Assembly: GCA_945883745.1 (NCBI GenBank)
Contig: CAMCYH010000012.1
Coordinates: 1-44,490 of the forward strand
Direction of reading: 5' to 3'
Source: Candidatus Kuenenia stuttgartensis
GTDB lineage: Bacteria; Planctomycetota; Planctomycetia; Pirellulales; UBA1268
Length of the DNA: 44,490 bases
Every line of letters starts with the position of its first letter. Positions within the stretch are counted from its first letter, which is position 1. The notes beneath the pieces were generated by a model, which ran no database searches, was not told the DNA's origin, and saw only the letters and a program-made list of their open reading frames with translations. Made by a program: the position numbers and the translations under genes. Of this stretch, positions 36,188 through 43,333 are shown in pieces.

Positions 36188-36203
36188 CAGGGGCCGCTCA
36201 CAA

Positions 36204-37238
36204 CTACCCCAGCACGGCGCCGGGGTGGATGCCGTTGCCGCGGAGGAACTCGGCGGCCGACATGCTCCGCTTCCCCTCAGGAACCACCCGGCGGATACCC
36301 AGCGCGGTGCCACCGCCACAGGCCACCACGATCCCGCTGTCATCGGCGGCGAGCACCGTGCCCGGGGGCTTGGCATCGCCGTCTGGCAGGAATGTGATGT
36401 CGAGCACGTCGCACTCCTCCACGACGAGTCGCCGCGTGTCGCCATCCCGGCGGTACACCGTCGCCGTTCGCGGCCAGGGCTCGAGCGCCCGCCGCATCCG
36501 CGCGATCCGGCTCGCGGGCTGCGACCAGTCAATGATGCCGTCGGCCTTTGAAAATCGTGGCGCGCGGGTGGCGCGGGCGGCATCCTGCGGCGTGCCGATC
36601 GACTCTCCGGCCGTGAGCGTGCCGATGCTGCGGGCAGCCTGGAGCCGGTCGATCGCTTCGAGTACCGCGTCAGCGCCAAGCGTCGCCAGCCGCTGCTCCA
36701 ACTCGGCCGCCGTCTCGAGCGGCCCGATGGGGGTAGAGAAGGCCACGATCACGGCGCCGGCATCGAGCGCTGGCGTCATGTGGATCACGCTCACACCGGT
36801 CACCGGATCACCTTCCAGGATCGCCCACTGCACCGGCGCTGCTCCTCGGTGCCGTGGCAGGAGCGATCCGTGAAGATTGATGCCGCCGCACGGGGCGAGG
36901 CCAAGCACTTCGGCGGAGAGAATCTGCCCATAGTCGCAGACGACGAGCAGATCGGGGGCGAGCCGCCGAACCGCGGCGATGCTTGTGGCGTCGTTGATGT
37001 TTGCGGGATCGAGCACCGGCATCGCGGCTGCGGTGGCAGCCTCCCGCATTGGATTGCGGGGGGGCCGGCGGCCGGGGGCGACGCGGTCGGGCCGAGTGAC
37101 CACGGCCACGATCTCGTGGGGCGATGTGCGTAAGGCCTCGAGCATCGGCACGGCGAAGGGTCCAGTTCCCATGACGACCAGCCGGAGCGGTCGCAGCGAA
37201 GGCGTGGCGGCCGCAGGGTGGAGAGCGTCGGCAGGCAT
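36204..37238 (-). CDS. fmt: Methionyl-tRNA formyltransferase
   Basis: Fmt formylates initiator Met-tRNA with 10-formyl-THF. The 344-residue protein has an N-terminal Rossmann-like formyltransferase domain beginning RLVVMGTGPFAVPMLEAL. It has the folate/catalytic motif NLHGSLLPRHRGAAPVQWAI, in which Asn121 and His123 are catalytic, and Asp159 in PALDAGAVI completes the site. The C-terminal OB-like tRNA-binding domain spans about 225-340. ATG 37238 begins 1 base after the def stop (TGA-C-ATG), so def and fmt are translationally linked; the def-fmt pair is a classic arrangement, as the second enzyme removes what the first adds. Confidence 0.93.
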   Translation of the reverse strand: MPADALHPAAATPSLRPLRLVVMGTGPFAVPMLEALRTSPHEIVAVVTRPDRVAPGRRPPRNPMREAATAAAMPVLDPANINDATSIAAVRRLAPDLLVVCDYGQILSAEVLGLAPCGGINLHGSLLPRHRGAAPVQWAILEGDPVTGVSVIHMTPALDAGAVIVAFSTPIGPLETAAELEQRLATLGADAVLEAIDRLQAARSIGTLTAGESIGTPQDAARATRAPRFSKADGIIDWSQPASRIARMRRALEPWPRTATVYRRDGDTRRLVVEECDVLDITFLPDGDAKPPGTVLAADDSGIVVACGGGTALGIRRVVPEGKRSMSAAEFLRGNGIHPGAVLG

Positions 37239-37239
37239 G

Positions 37240-37863
37240 TCAGACGACACAGCGCTCAGCTTCGAGGGCATCGAGACGGGCAACGAGCTGATCGTGCGAA
37301 GGAGACTCGCCGCGGGCTTGGCGACCGCTGAACACCTCCTGCATGCTTGCCAAGGTCCGACGGGCTTCGAGCGCGGCCGCCTCAGGAAGCCGGTCGGTGA
37401 AGAGGCGACCCTCGAGGTGATCAAACTCGTGTTGCACCACGCGGGCCAGGAAGCCGTTGAGGTCGAGATGAACCGGCTGGCCATCGAGCGACCAGGCATC
37501 GAGCACCACCTGCTCCGGCCGGCGGACATCCATGCGCAGACCTGGCAGGCTCAGGCAGCCCTCCTCCTGCACGGCCGTGCCCCGCGGGCGACTGAGCGAC
37601 GGATTCAAGAACACGAGTTCCTCGCCCACCCCCCGTCGGCCAGTGACATTCACGATGAAAAGCCGGTATGGGAGGGCGACCTGATTGGCGGCGAGCCCCA
37701 CGCCCTGGGCCTCGTACATGATGTCAAACATCTGGGCCACCGCATCGCGGACAGCGTCGTCGATCTGCGCCAGCGGCTTGGCCTTGCGGGCTAGGGCGGG
37801 ATGGGGGTATTCGACGAGTTCGAGGCGGCCGATCGCGGCGGACTGGGAAGGGGCATTGCTCAT
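37240..37863 (-). CDS. def: Peptide deformylase
   Basis: Def removes the N-formyl group from new proteins. The 207-residue metalloenzyme has all three signature motifs: GVGLAANQVA (54-63), EEGCLSLPG with metal ligand Cys103, and QHEFDHLEG with His145, catalytic Glu146 and His149. The C-terminal tail (about 165-207) is longer than in E. coli and helical. ATG 37863 has AAGG about 8 bases upstream. It is divergent from pgpA with only 23 bases between the two start codons, so their promoters must overlap or lie inside the coding regions. Confidence 0.95.
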   Translation of the reverse strand: MSNAPSQSAAIGRLELVEYPHPALARKAKPLAQIDDAVRDAVAQMFDIMYEAQGVGLAANQVALPYRLFIVNVTGRRGVGEELVFLNPSLSRPRGTAVQEEGCLSLPGLRMDVRRPEQVVLDAWSLDGQPVHLDLNGFLARVVQHEFDHLEGRLFTDRLPEAAALEARRTLASMQEVFSGRQARGESPSHDQLVARLDALEAERCVV

Positions 37864-37886
37864 GATGAAACCTTATCATACGCACC

Positions 37887-38426
37887 ATGGCTTCTGATCC
37901 GGATGGGCTGACGACTCTCCCCGCAAACACCCCGCCCTGGCTTTCGCCGGCGGTTTTTTTGGCGACGTGCGGCGGCGTCGGGCGGCTGGGGCTCGCCCCC
38001 GGCACGGCGGGGGCTGCCGTGGGGGCCATGCTGGCGGCTGGCCTGGCCGCTTGGGAACTCCCACTGCCGGTGGAGGCGGCGTTGTTGGTCGCCATCAACG
38101 CTGTGGGGGTGCCGATCTGCACGCGGGCCGTCGCCCTGCTCGGCCGGGGCAGCGACCCTGGGGCGATTGTCTATGACGAGGTGGCGAGCCTGCCGCTGGG
38201 GCTGCTCGTAGTGCCGGCCGTCGCCCGCTCGCCGGTGGTCATCGCGATCGCGTTTTTGTTGCATCGGCTCTTCGACATCTCAAAGCTGCCTCCCGGTCGC
38301 CAACTCGAACGGCTGCCCGCAGGGCTCGGCATCATGGCGGATGATTGGGCGGCGTCGGCATGGATGGCCGTGGGCCTCGTGGCCATTCAATGGCTCGCCC
38401 GGGCCGGCGGTGTGGCATGGATCTGA
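37887..38426 (+). CDS. pgpA: Phosphatidylglycerophosphatase A
   Basis: PgpA dephosphorylates phosphatidylglycerophosphate in phospholipid synthesis at the inner membrane. The 179-residue protein starts with FLATCGGVGRLGLAPGTAGA (family pattern G-x-G-xxP-xAPGTxGS). It has the acidic motif DPGAIVYDEVASLPLG (about 91-106; usual DEVxG) and LLHRLFDISKLPPGRQLERL (usual RxFDixKPxPi). About four hydrophobic segments are seen. The last 10 bases overlap the in-frame ATG 38417 of the next gene, and the preferred next start (38456) is 29 bases downstream, so an operon is likely. Confidence 0.92.
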   Translation: MASDPDGLTTLPANTPPWLSPAVFLATCGGVGRLGLAPGTAGAAVGAMLAAGLAAWELPLPVEAALLVAINAVGVPICTRAVALLGRGSDPGAIVYDEVASLPLGLLVVPAVARSPVVIAIAFLLHRLFDISKLPPGRQLERLPAGLGIMADDWAASAWMAVGLVAIQWLARAGGVAWI

Positions 38427-38455
38427 CGTCGATTCAGGGCGGCGGGGGCAGGCGG

Positions 38456-39112
38456 ATGCGGATCCTGCTCATCGACCATGCCAACTGCGATCCTCCGCAC
38501 TCCCGGGCCCATCGGCTCCGGGCTGATCTCGAGACGGTACGGGTGCGGGCGATGGTGTGCGGTCCGGCGTCGGTACCAAGCCTGGCTGAGCAGCCGCAGG
38601 GCATGTTCGCCATCCATCTGCTCGATACCGTGGCCGCGTCGCGGAAGCTCCATGCGGCAGTCCAGTCCGGGGCTGCGCAGCCGTTCCTCACGGCGGTGGC
38701 GGCCGTATCGCCGCGGCTTCTCGGCCTCGTGCGGGAGACGGCGCGGCAGGGCATCACCGAGGCGGTTGATGCCACAAATCCCGATGCGATCTTCGTGATC
38801 CATGCCGGCATCCTCGCCGATCTGGCGATCGAAACGGGGGTGCCGGTGGCGGTGCATGTGGCGGCCGGCGACCTGGTGGCGGCGGCGACCGGGCCGGTGC
38901 GGGAGTTGGTGCTCGCGGCGCTCGGCTCGTGCGGTGCCGTGGCAACCGAATCGGCGGAGACGGCGGCGGCGGTCCGACGTGACTGGGTCGACGATGCGTT
39001 GCTGCTGGCGGAGTCGTGGGGAGTGGGGCCGGAGGCGGCATCGCACGTTGTGGCCGCGTGTCGCGCGGCCCTCCAGCGCCGCCGCGGCAATCACCGCTCC
39101 TCAATCAGCTGA
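38456..39112 (+). CDS. Glycosyltransferase-like N-terminal domain protein (short)
   Basis: The 218-residue protein starts MRILLIDHANCDPPHSRAHR, matching the first strand and loop of GT-B (GT4-like) glycosyltransferases. Later come DAIFVIHAGILADLAIETGV, VPVAVHVAAGDLVAAATGPV and SCGAVATESAETAAAVRRDW, also like that fold's N-terminal half. The C-terminal donor-binding half with the E-x7-E motif is absent, so it is either a stand-alone N-domain or an inactive homologue. ATG 38456 has a GGGGGCAGG stretch upstream; ATG 38417 is the alternative. Its 3' end overlaps the convergent gene by 22 bases. Function is unproven. Confidence 0.6.
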   Translation: MRILLIDHANCDPPHSRAHRLRADLETVRVRAMVCGPASVPSLAEQPQGMFAIHLLDTVAASRKLHAAVQSGAAQPFLTAVAAVSPRLLGLVRETARQGITEAVDATNPDAIFVIHAGILADLAIETGVPVAVHVAAGDLVAAATGPVRELVLAALGSCGAVATESAETAAAVRRDWVDDALLLAESWGVGPEAASHVVAACRAALQRRRGNHRSSIS

Positions 39113-39519
39113 TCGATCGCGCCGGTGCGCAGGGCGTGGGCAAACTCGTCGACATCGCGATACACCGCGTTGCTGGCCAGCTGCACCACCCAGTTGTGAA
39201 CCAGCGGTGTCACGGTCACCACCACGCGGCCGTGGGTGTGGGCCTCCCACATTTCGATCGCCGTGCCCATCGACGCCTCCGGCACGAACGCGATCACGAG
39301 GTCAAACTCCCGGCACATGCCGACGTGCTTCGTAAACACATCGCGAGCCCGCCGCATGTCGTAGCCCACCGACGTGGAATGATTGGCAAACGGGTCGTAG
39401 ACTTCTGCCTGCGGCCAGTGCTGCTGCACGAGGTCGCGAAAGGTGGTTCGATAGGTCTGATCATGCACAAGCGACGCTACATGCGAGCCCTGCATGATCC
39501 CAGCCAGAAAGATTCGCAT
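39091..39519 (-). CDS. Nucleoside 2-deoxyribosyltransferase-like protein
   Basis: The 142-residue cytoplasmic protein begins with MRIFLAGIMQGSH (beta strand plus loop as in nucleoside deoxyribosyltransferases). It has VYDPFANHSTSVGYD, a central RRARDVFTKHVGMCREFDLV and then VIAFVPEASMGTAIEMWEAH. The pairing of D-x-V-IAF-P-x-(A/G)SMGTAIEM is typical of this fold, in which the acid in the last motif acts on the glycosidic bond. The substrate is unknown. The start ATG 39519 shares bases with a possible start of the divergent peptidase (CATG at 39517-39520). A longer upstream frame is a shadow of the peptidase gene. Confidence 0.65.
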   Translation of the reverse strand: MRIFLAGIMQGSHVASLVHDQTYRTTFRDLVQQHWPQAEVYDPFANHSTSVGYDMRRARDVFTKHVGMCREFDLVIAFVPEASMGTAIEMWEAHTHGRVVVTVTPLVHNWVVQLASNAVYRDVDEFAHALRTGAIDQLIEER

Positions 39520-40774
39520 GGCCCGTTCCGTGAAAGGCTCCCAGCGGGTGTCGAAGTCGACGAAAGCCAGCAGTGTACGCGATGAGCGGCAGGATGCGGC
39601 CACAGCTCGGCCCGACCTTGCCCGCGCCCGCCGCGTCGTGCTCGACCTGCTCGGCATCCCGGGCAAGAGCGGCGAGGAGCGGGCCATCGCCGAGCGGATC
39701 TGCTGGTGGCTCAAAGAAGCCGGCTGCCCGCGGTCGGCATTTTCTTTCGACGACGCCCACACCAAGACGCCGCTCAAAGGCGACGTCGGCAATCTCGTCG
39801 TGCAACTGCCGGGCACGCTCCCCGGGCCGCGGCGGCTCCTGATGGCCCACATGGACACGGTGCCCGTCTGCGTGGGCACCAAGCCGGTGGTGAGCGGACG
39901 GTTTGTGAAGAGCGGCAATGCGGCCACGGGGCTCGGCGGTGACGACCGGGCCGGCTGCGCCGTCGCGCTCTCCACGGCCCTCGAGATTTTGGAGAAGAAA
40001 CTGCCCCATCCGCCCCTCACCTTCTTCTTCGCGATCCAGGAAGAGGTGGGGCTCTACGGCGCCCGGTTTGCGAAGGCGGCTACGCTCGGCCGGCCAAAGC
40101 TCGCCTTCAACTTCGATGGCGGCGCGGTGGAGAAGATCACCGTGGGAGCGACCGGCGGCTACCGGCTCGATATCGCCATCGAGGGTATTCCCAGCCATGC
40201 GGGCGTGGCGCCCGAGAAGGGCGTGTCGGCGATTGCGATCGCGGCGCTGGCGATTGCGGCGCTGGTGGAGGATGGCTGGCATGGCCTGGTCGAAAAGGGG
40301 GGCAAGCGGGGCACGAGCAACATCGGCGTGATCCAGTCCGGCGCGGCGACCAACGTGGTGGCGGAGTCGGCGGTCTTGCGGGCCGAGGCGCGAGGGCACG
40401 ATCCGGCGTTTCGGGAACGGATCGTCAAGGCGATCGAAAAGGCGTTTACAGATGCGGTGAAGAAGGTGAGGAGCGTCGACGGCAAGACGGGAAAGGTGAC
40501 GTTTACGGGCCGGCTTGACTATGAGGCCTTTCGGCTGGCCGACGACGAGCCGTGCGTGGCCGCCGCAGTGGCGGCGGTGCAGGCCATCGGCAGAACACCC
40601 CGCATGGAGGTCTCCAACGGCGGCCTCGACGCCAACTGGATGGCGGCCAATGGGATCCCGACGGTGACGCTCGGCTGCGGCCAGATGGAGATCCACACCA
40701 CGAAGGAGCAACTCGACCTCGACGCATTCGAGGCGGCCTGCGCTGTGGCGCTCCGGCTCGCGACGGGCCAGTGA
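39518..40774 (+). CDS. M20-family zinc peptidase (PepT-like)
   Basis: The 418-residue, probably cytoplasmic protein shows the di-zinc ligand set of clan MH: His111 and Asp113 (LLMAHMDTVP), Asp142/143 (GLGGDDRAGC), Glu175/176 (IQEEVGLYG), Asp200 (NFDGGA) and His393 (MEIHTTKEQ). A dimerisation lid domain (about 207-320; GIPSHAGVAPEKGVSAIAIA) splits the catalytic domain. It resembles tripeptide aminopeptidase/M20 members more than M42, but the peptide substrate is not known. The start is uncertain (ATG 39494, ATG 39518, GTG 39530 or 39548), with none showing a good ribosome site. Confidence 0.85.
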   Translation: MARSVKGSQRVSKSTKASSVRDERQDAATARPDLARARRVVLDLLGIPGKSGEERAIAERICWWLKEAGCPRSAFSFDDAHTKTPLKGDVGNLVVQLPGTLPGPRRLLMAHMDTVPVCVGTKPVVSGRFVKSGNAATGLGGDDRAGCAVALSTALEILEKKLPHPPLTFFFAIQEEVGLYGARFAKAATLGRPKLAFNFDGGAVEKITVGATGGYRLDIAIEGIPSHAGVAPEKGVSAIAIAALAIAALVEDGWHGLVEKGGKRGTSNIGVIQSGAATNVVAESAVLRAEARGHDPAFRERIVKAIEKAFTDAVKKVRSVDGKTGKVTFTGRLDYEAFRLADDEPCVAAAVAAVQAIGRTPRMEVSNGGLDANWMAANGIPTVTLGCGQMEIHTTKEQLDLDAFEAACAVALRLATGQ

Positions 40775-40823
40775 CGAATTCCCCAGCCAACGGGCGGGAT
40801 GACACACCAGCCGACGCCGCTGC

Positions 40824-40937
40824 AGCCCCCGGGCTTGCGCCCGGGGCTGAGTGATGGTGGGTACACCCAGCCGCCAGGCGCAAGCCGGCGGGATGAATCA
40901 CCACTTAAAGCCACCGCTTGCCCTTGGGGCTGAGTGG
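40824..40937. repeat. REP-like palindrome cluster 3
   Basis: This lies between the convergent M20 peptidase and YqaA-like genes. A perfect type A (40827-40846, arms CCCCGGGC and GCCCGGGG around TTGC, i.e. GCAA on the other strand) is followed by a type B at 40868-40892 that matches the 25 bases of the cluster 1 copy. A decayed type A follows at about 40914-40937. It sits at the 3' ends of both genes, the usual place of REP elements. Confidence 0.75.
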
Positions 40938-40954
40938 AGTGCTGCGAACCGCCG

Positions 40955-41587
40955 CTACTTCGCCAGCCAGCCGACGACGAGAAATCCACCGACAAGGAGC
41001 AGGCCCAGCCCGATCGTCACCACTTCGAGATACCGGTCGAGAAAATCACGGGCTCGCACACCGAAAAGCCGCATGACGGCCGCGACGAGAAAAAACCGCG
41101 CTCCCCGCCCGAGCACCGACGAAATCACCAGCGTCAGCAGCGGCACCGAGCAGACACCCGCCGCAATCGTGAAGATTTTGTACGGAATCGGGGTAAAGGC
41201 CGCCGAGAAGATCGCCCAGCCGGCGTTGGCCTGATAGAGGCGTTCCACGAAATCAAACTTCTCTGTTGAAAAGCCGGGCACATACCGGAAAAACCACGGC
41301 GCCAGCGCTGACCAGAGGCCCCAGCCGATCGCCCAGCCTGCCACGCCTCCGGCCACGCTCGCTACGGTCGACACCGCGGCATAAAGAAAGCTTCGTGCCG
41401 GCCGCGCCACTGACATCGCGATCTGGAGAACGTCAGGTGGGATCGGAAAGAATGAGCTCTCGGCAAATGAAATTGTGGCCAGTGCAGTGAGGCCATACCG
41501 GGAATCAGCCCATGAGAGCACCCAGTCATACAGTCGTCGCAGTGGCCCACGACGCCGCGGCGTCTCTGATGCAATCTGGTCGCTCAT
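40955..41587 (-). CDS. YqaA-type VTT domain membrane protein
   Basis: The 210-residue membrane protein is of the VTT/SNARE-associated (DedA) superfamily, closest to the YqaA group. It has YGLTALATISFAESSFFPIP and PDVLQIAMSVARP, the re-entrant loop motif GGVAGWAIGWGLW, FTPIPYKIFTIAAGV with the conserved basic residue, and RGARFFLVAAVMRLFG. About four to five hydrophobic segments are present. Relatives move lipid carriers or lipids across the membrane, some driven by ion gradients; the substrate here is unknown. ATG 41587 is chosen because AAGGA lies 4 bases upstream; ATG 41611 is possible. It lies 90 bases or more after another VTT gene on the same strand. Confidence 0.82.
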   Translation of the reverse strand: MSDQIASETPRRRGPLRRLYDWVLSWADSRYGLTALATISFAESSFFPIPPDVLQIAMSVARPARSFLYAAVSTVASVAGGVAGWAIGWGLWSALAPWFFRYVPGFSTEKFDFVERLYQANAGWAIFSAAFTPIPYKIFTIAAGVCSVPLLTLVISSVLGRGARFFLVAAVMRLFGVRARDFLDRYLEVVTIGLGLLLVGGFLVVGWLAK

Positions 41588-41701
41588 GCCTTCCTTGGCA
41601 GCGTCGTTCATGGAGTTTCAACAAGCTTCAGGACAGGTGACAACTGCTCAGCGAGCAGCCGGCGCGAGCACTTCACCAGGAAGCACGAGGCCCACGCCCG
41701 C

Positions 41702-42397
41702 TCATCCATGCATCGCCCGCGGCCGCGATTGTACCCGCATGCGAATCCAGAGCCAGGTCAGTGCCACCGGCACGATCAGCGACCAGATCAGCATCCATTG
41801 CAAATGGCCTCCCTCCCGTCCAAATGCGCCAGCCACGCTCCAGGCGAAGGCAATCACGAGGTTACCGCTGATGGCTGCGGCCAGAAAGGAGCGAAACGGC
41901 ACCGCGGTTGCGCCGGCCATGATCGCCGCCGCCTCGGCGATGAGCGGCAGCGGACGGGTAATCACGACGAGCACCGGGCCCAGCACACTGTGAAACCCTG
42001 CTCCTGCCCCACCATGCAGGTGGCTCGTTTCACAAGCGGCCAGACTCGCGCGGGCGTCATCATCGAGGCGGGCCACGGCCGTGCGTCCGACCACGCGGCC
42101 CAGCCCCCAGCCGGCGATTGCTCCAAGCGTCATGCCCAGCCCGGCGCAGGCCGTTCCCATGGCGATGCCAAGCTGAGCTCCGCCGAGTGTGGCGACCAGA
42201 CTCGATGGCACGGGCAGCAGGATGTCGACGGCGAGGATGCCGACCTCTGCCATAGCCAACACCGCGGGAGACGGCAGCGGGTCGAGCCAGGCGGAAACCG
42301 CATGATCGAGCCGAGTTCCGAACGCGAAAAAAGGAACCAGCGGTACGGCCACCGCAAGGGCGGTCAGGACCAATAAAACATGGAGCGGGCTGCGCAT
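41702..42397 (-). CDS. DedA-like VTT domain membrane protein downstream of the rhodopsin gene
   Basis: The 231-residue membrane protein has about five hydrophobic segments, starting with a signal-anchor (LHVLLVLTALAVAVPLVPFF). The VTT signature reads DILLPVPSSLVATLGG, then GLGMTLGAIAGWGLGRVVGR, then RPLPLIAEAAAIMAGATAVP with the conserved Arg/Glu pair of DedA proteins. Members include undecaprenyl-phosphate translocases and are sensitive to proton-motive force. ATG 42397 lies 37 bases after the rhodopsin stop, with no terminator between, so co-transcription with the rhodopsin is likely. ATG 42487, overlapping the rhodopsin gene, is less likely. Confidence 0.82.
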   Translation of the reverse strand: MRSPLHVLLVLTALAVAVPLVPFFAFGTRLDHAVSAWLDPLPSPAVLAMAEVGILAVDILLPVPSSLVATLGGAQLGIAMGTACAGLGMTLGAIAGWGLGRVVGRTAVARLDDDARASLAACETSHLHGGAGAGFHSVLGPVLVVITRPLPLIAEAAAIMAGATAVPFRSFLAAAISGNLVIAFAWSVAGAFGREGGHLQWMLIWSLIVPVALTWLWIRMRVQSRPRAMHG

Positions 42398-42434
42398 GAG
42401 AGTGGGACGGTCGATGTGGGCTCCCAGCGGCCGG

Positions 42435-43178
42435 TCAATCCCGAGAGGCGCCATACCCCATGGCCTGGATGCCGTGGTAGGCGACAAGCCCGAAGCCGAC
42501 TTTGTTGATCACGTCGGCGATGTTGTAGATGATCTCCCGCAGTTCACCATTGCCGGAGCGGGCCATGAGAAACCCGATCGGGTAGATCGCCCAGCCGATC
42601 AGTACGAACAGCCGCATCGTTTCCAGGGCCTTTGCCAATGGAGCCGGGGCCTCGGCGATCGCCTGGCCGAGCGACACGAACAGCACGCCCACGATCAGGG
42701 CCTCGAACACACACGACACGAGGAAGAACGTCCACCACCGCTCCGAGTTGATGGGCGCGGTCTCAGCGATGAAGGCGGTGACGATCATCGCCACGTCGAG
42801 TGCGACGAGCTGCCAGAAAAACTTCGTGCCCCGCTCGCCCATCCGCAGCAAGAGCGGAAACTTGACGAGCAGCAACGGCGTGGTGAAGAGCCAGTCGATG
42901 TAGCGGAGTGCGGTGGGGAACTGCCCTCCCGTCGCCTGGTAGACGCCGGTCATCTTGTAATAGTGGAAGCAGGCAATCGCACAGACCAGTCCGGCCACCA
43001 CCATCGTGCTGCGATAGACCGGCTCGACGTTGTTCCGCAGCAAAAAGAAGTAGAGTGCTCCCGCCCCCATCGCCACGGTGCCGGCGAAGAAGAGGTAGAG
43101 CGTGATCGACTGCAGCGGGGCATTCTGCGTGAAATCCATCGACAGGGCGGCATCGGTTGCAGCCAGCAGGGGAATCAT
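42435..43178 (-). CDS. Microbial rhodopsin, probable outward proton pump with DTK motif
   Basis: This 247-residue, seven-helix type I rhodopsin resembles proteorhodopsin. Helix B has His72 (CFHYYKM), matching the counter-ion His. Helix C reads RYIDWLFTTPLLLVKF with Arg92, Asp95 (proton acceptor), Thr99 and Lys106 at the donor site, where proteorhodopsin has Glu and bacteriorhodopsin Asp. Helix F has GWAIYPIGF. Helix G has Asp222 and the retinal Schiff-base Lys226 (ADVINKVGFG). Leu103 is at the spectral tuning site, as in green-absorbing proteorhodopsins. The DTK set is that of Exiguobacterium sibiricum rhodopsin, a proton pump. ATG 43178 follows GGAGG by 5 bases; a longer in-frame start is rejected. 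No retinal synthesis gene is nearby. Two VTT genes follow. Confidence 0.95.
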   Translation of the reverse strand: MIPLLAATDAALSMDFTQNAPLQSITLYLFFAGTVAMGAGALYFFLLRNNVEPVYRSTMVVAGLVCAIACFHYYKMTGVYQATGGQFPTALRYIDWLFTTPLLLVKFPLLLRMGERGTKFFWQLVALDVAMIVTAFIAETAPINSERWWTFFLVSCVFEALIVGVLFVSLGQAIAEAPAPLAKALETMRLFVLIGWAIYPIGFLMARSGNGELREIIYNIADVINKVGFGLVAYHGIQAMGYGASRD

Positions 43179-43183
43179 GGAAA

Positions 43184-43188
43184 CCTCC
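43184..43188 (-). promoter_or_regulatory. Ribosome binding site of the rhodopsin gene
   Basis: GGAGG on the minus strand, 5 bases before ATG 43178. It is preceded by a run of seven C and seven T (43191-43204). It fixes the start at MIPLLAATDA rather than the 19-residue longer frame. Confidence 0.7.
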
Positions 43189-43212
43189 AGAAAAAAAGGG
43201 GGGGCCGCGCAG

Positions 43213-43285
43213 GCGACGGGAAAGGGCCGTCGCAATCCCTACGAGGGTCTCCCGCCCCGGTCGTGACCTGTGCGACAGGCACAGG
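43213..43285 (-). promoter_or_regulatory. Two hairpins in the rhodopsin leader region
   Basis: CCTGTGC and GCACAGG (43267-43285) form a 7-bp stem with a 5-base loop. GCGACGG and CCGTCGC (43213-43233) form a 7-bp stem with a 7-base loop. Both lie in the 155 bases between the aminotransferase stop (43334) and the rhodopsin start. The upstream one may end the aminotransferase transcript, though no T-run follows it. The downstream one is followed after 8 bases by a C-run and a T-run, a possible weak attenuator. Confidence 0.4.
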
Positions 43286-43333
43286 CTTGGGGCAGGAATA
43301 GCGACGCGTGTTTCACCAACGCCCGAACGGCGC

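Noticed and set aside
28541..40937. CRISPR array suggested by repeated GC-rich palindromes
   Set aside because: The copies are not regularly spaced, occur in three distant gaps and in both orientations, and no cas gene is present. They are REP-like.
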